A DNA stretch of 6,456 nt from a bacterium (lineage in GTDB: Bacteria > Patescibacteriota > Minisyncoccia > UBA6257 > UBA9933), in NCBI GenBank assembly GCA_021799155.1, contig JAJZBA010000033.1, forward strand, positions 1 to 6,456, in the 5' to 3' direction. Numbering within the stretch: the stretch's first letter is position 1; every line of letters starts with the position of its first letter. Positions 5,082 to 6,456 of this stretch are shown in pieces. The position numbers and the translations under genes were made by a program. The notes under the pieces are model-generated. The model had not been told where the DNA came from, made no database searches, and saw only the letters and a list, made by a program, of their open reading frames with translations.

Positions 5082-5254
5082 ATAATTATACAGGGTTTCT
5101 GGTTTTTTGCCAAAAAGGACTTTACCGCTATAATGGAATCAGCCAGTCAAACTTTCATCTTTATCTCAAAGAAATGGAATATCGTTTCAATCATCGTCAT
5201 GAAAACCTATTAAAGAACCTAATTCAGCTGTATTTTAGTTACATTTCTACATAA
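5082..5254 (+). pseudogene. Decayed ISXO2/IS1595-type transposase C-terminus
   Basis: On the plus strand, bases 5094-5117 read GFWFFAKK, and after a one-base shift at the A run at 5112-5116 the reading continues GLYRYNGISQ, then HLYLKEMEYRFNHRHENL to a TAA at 5252-5254. This matches my memory of the end of ISXO2-like (IS1595 family) transposases: an EGFWSFAKRRL block, then an NGI turn, then HLKE-EFRFNHR-ENL. Only about 55 residues remain of a protein normally several times longer, and the frame is broken, so it is a relic. No terminal inverted repeat or target duplication was identified with confidence. It is the only plus-strand coding trace in the window and lies between metG and tatD. Confidence 0.7.
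5085..5113 (-). promoter_or_regulatory. Strong sigma-70-type promoter for tatD inside the IS relic
   Basis: The minus strand reads TTGGCA (5113-5108), a 17-base spacer, then TATAAT (5090-5085). This matches the consensus in five of six and six of six positions with the preferred spacing, the best promoter match in the window. Transcription would start near 5078, giving tatD a leader of about 97 bases that contains the palindrome at 5014-5066. The promoter bases are antisense to the GFWFFAKK codons of the transposase relic. Confidence 0.65.
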
Positions 5255-5267
5255 TCACCTTATACAA

Positions 5268-6456
5268 TTATTTGATTCTTGGAAACAAACCGAGTTTTTC
5301 TTTTTGTCTACTAAGATTCGCGATGTATTTCTCCGCTTCTTCCATTTTTTGAGGCATAAAAGGCTTAAGCCATTTAATGATATTTTCCGCGCCGAAAATC
5401 AAGGTCGCCAGAACTTTATCGGCTTCGGAATTTTTTGTCTTAATCAATTTCCACGGTTCGGTTCGATTGATGTATTGGTCAAGTTTTTTAATAAAAGAAA
5501 AAATAGCGGTTAGGGCTTCGTATAATTGGCGGTTGTCCATTTTTTGAAAATATTCGGCCTCTTTTTTTTCTTGAAAACTCTTGATTTCCGAATCAATCTC
5601 GATCGGGATGCCGTAATCGCCATAATTTCTGACCATCGTAAAAATTCTCTCCAAAAGATTGCCAACGCCGTTTGCTAAATCAGCATTGTATTTATCGACA
5701 AAATTTTCCGCTTTAATGTCGCCGTGCTCCGAAGCGGGAAATTGAGAAAGCAAAAGATAGCGCGTCGCGTCGGAACCGAATTTCTTAATCATATCCAAAG
5801 GGTCAATAACGTTTCCCAAAGTTTTAGACATTTTTTGGCCGTTGACCGTAAACAAGCCGTGGATAAAAATTTCTTTCGGTAATCGTTCGTTTATCGCCAA
5901 AAGCAGGGCCGGCCAGAAAATTGTGTGAAATTTATTGATTTCCGCGCCAATAATATGAAGATTGGCCGGCCAAAATTTTTTATAATTTTCTCCGTCCGGA
6001 AAATCCAAAACGGTCAAATAATTCATTAGGGCTTCCACCCAAACATAAATCACCTGATTCGGCTCATCCGGATAATTAATCCCCCACTTAACCTTTTCGC
6101 GACTGATGGAAAAATTAGGGATTCCACTTTCTATTAATTTTAAAGTTTCATTTTTTCGTGATTCCGGTGAAATTTTTAATTCGCCGCTTTCAATTTTTTT
6201 CTTAATCAAGGGAAGATATTTATTTAAATTAAAAAAGAAATTTTCCTCGCTTACTTTAACCGGCGGTCTTAAATGAGCCGGACACAAACCGTTAATTAAT
6301 TCTCTTTCCGTCAAAAAATCCTCGCAACCGACGCAATAAAGGCCTTCGTATTTGTCTTTATAAACGCTCCCCGAAGCAATAAGCCTTTTAATAAATTCTA
6401 AAACTCCTTTTTTGTGCCGTTCGTCGGTGGTTCTTATAAAATCGTCGAGATCGGAA
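5268..6456 (-). CDS. metG: Methionyl-tRNA synthetase (5' end outside window)
   Basis: MetRS charges tRNA-Met with methionine in the cytoplasm. The frame stays open to the right edge, giving 395 visible residues; the N-terminal part with the HIGH-type motif is missing. No start lies inside the window: the frame runs through a TTG at 6312-6314. A single zinc knuckle, C41-x2-C44 with C58-x2-H61 (numbering from the first visible residue), is like that of Thermus-type MetRS. KMSKT at 208-212 is the ATP-binding loop. RTEPWKLIK near 331-339 belongs to the anticodon-binding helical domain. The protein ends in LGLFPRIK with no C-terminal EMAPII-like tRNA-binding domain. Two usually conserved spots differ: VWVEAL where VW(F/L)DAL is usual, and GAEINKFH where GKDI-type sequence is usual. 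The downstream gap to tatD holds an IS relic, so tatD probably has its own promoter. Confidence 0.96.
   Translation of the reverse strand, partial: SDLDDFIRTTDERHKKGVLEFIKRLIASGSVYKDKYEGLYCVGCEDFLTERELINGLCPAHLRPPVKVSEENFFFNLNKYLPLIKKKIESGELKISPESRKNETLKLIESGIPNFSISREKVKWGINYPDEPNQVIYVWVEALMNYLTVLDFPDGENYKKFWPANLHIIGAEINKFHTIFWPALLLAINERLPKEIFIHGLFTVNGQKMSKTLGNVIDPLDMIKKFGSDATRYLLLSQFPASEHGDIKAENFVDKYNADLANGVGNLLERIFTMVRNYGDYGIPIEIDSEIKSFQEKKEAEYFQKMDNRQLYEALTAIFSFIKKLDQYINRTEPWKLIKTKNSEADKVLATLIFGAENIIKWLKPFMPQKMEEAEKYIANLSRQKEKLGLFPRIK

Noticed and set aside
5858..5866. DnaA-box-like CGTGGATAA inside metG
   Set aside because: It has one mismatch and encodes conserved MetRS residues (IHGLF), so it does not support an origin.
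6312..6314. TTG as a start codon for metG
   Set aside because: The frame continues upstream to the window edge with good MetRS sequence, including the first Cys pair of the zinc knuckle, so the TTG is an internal leucine.

Overview
The window looks like a piece of a small, AT-rich bacterial genome of the Candidate Phyla Radiation (Patescibacteria), most likely a Parcubacteria-type lineage. The reasons are indirect. There is a secreted or anchored fibre-like protein with NVGIGT repeats and a leader followed by a WTNPTANPP-type segment. A-rich, low-complexity expansions lie inside a housekeeping gene, a short palindromic repeat is inserted in frame in gyrB, and MetRS is of the single-zinc-knuckle type. 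No rRNA was available to confirm this.

All intact genes lie on the minus strand, so transcription runs from the right edge to the left. In transcription order they are: metG (methionyl-tRNA synthetase, 5' end outside the window, 5268-6456); a 271-base gap with a decayed plus-strand ISXO2/IS1595-type transposase relic, a promoter-like sequence antisense to that relic, and a 53-base imperfect palindrome (4997-5267); tatD (metal-dependent hydrolase, 4187-4981); a 405-residue membrane-anchored fibre-like protein (2913-4130); gyrB (829-2793); secE (636-827); and nusG (42-620). gyrB, secE and nusG are tightly packed (gaps of 1 and 15 bases) and probably share a transcript that may continue left into ribosomal protein genes outside the window.

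The fibre-like gene looks like a self-contained unit placed between housekeeping genes. It has an extended -10 promoter so close to its ATG that the mRNA would be nearly leaderless, and a terminator-like hairpin follows its stop. gyrB then has its own candidate promoter and a short perfect hairpin just before its ATG.

The gene set is mostly ordinary: translation (metG), DNA topology (gyrB), protein export (secE) and transcription elongation (nusG). I did not find a clear new defence or biosynthetic system. The interesting signal is in the small-scale structure: repeats domesticated inside essential genes, a transposase relic that seems to carry the promoter of tatD, an unusual stem-loop in the tatD leader, and the fibre cassette with a C-terminal region resembling phage appendage autoproteolytic chaperone domains.
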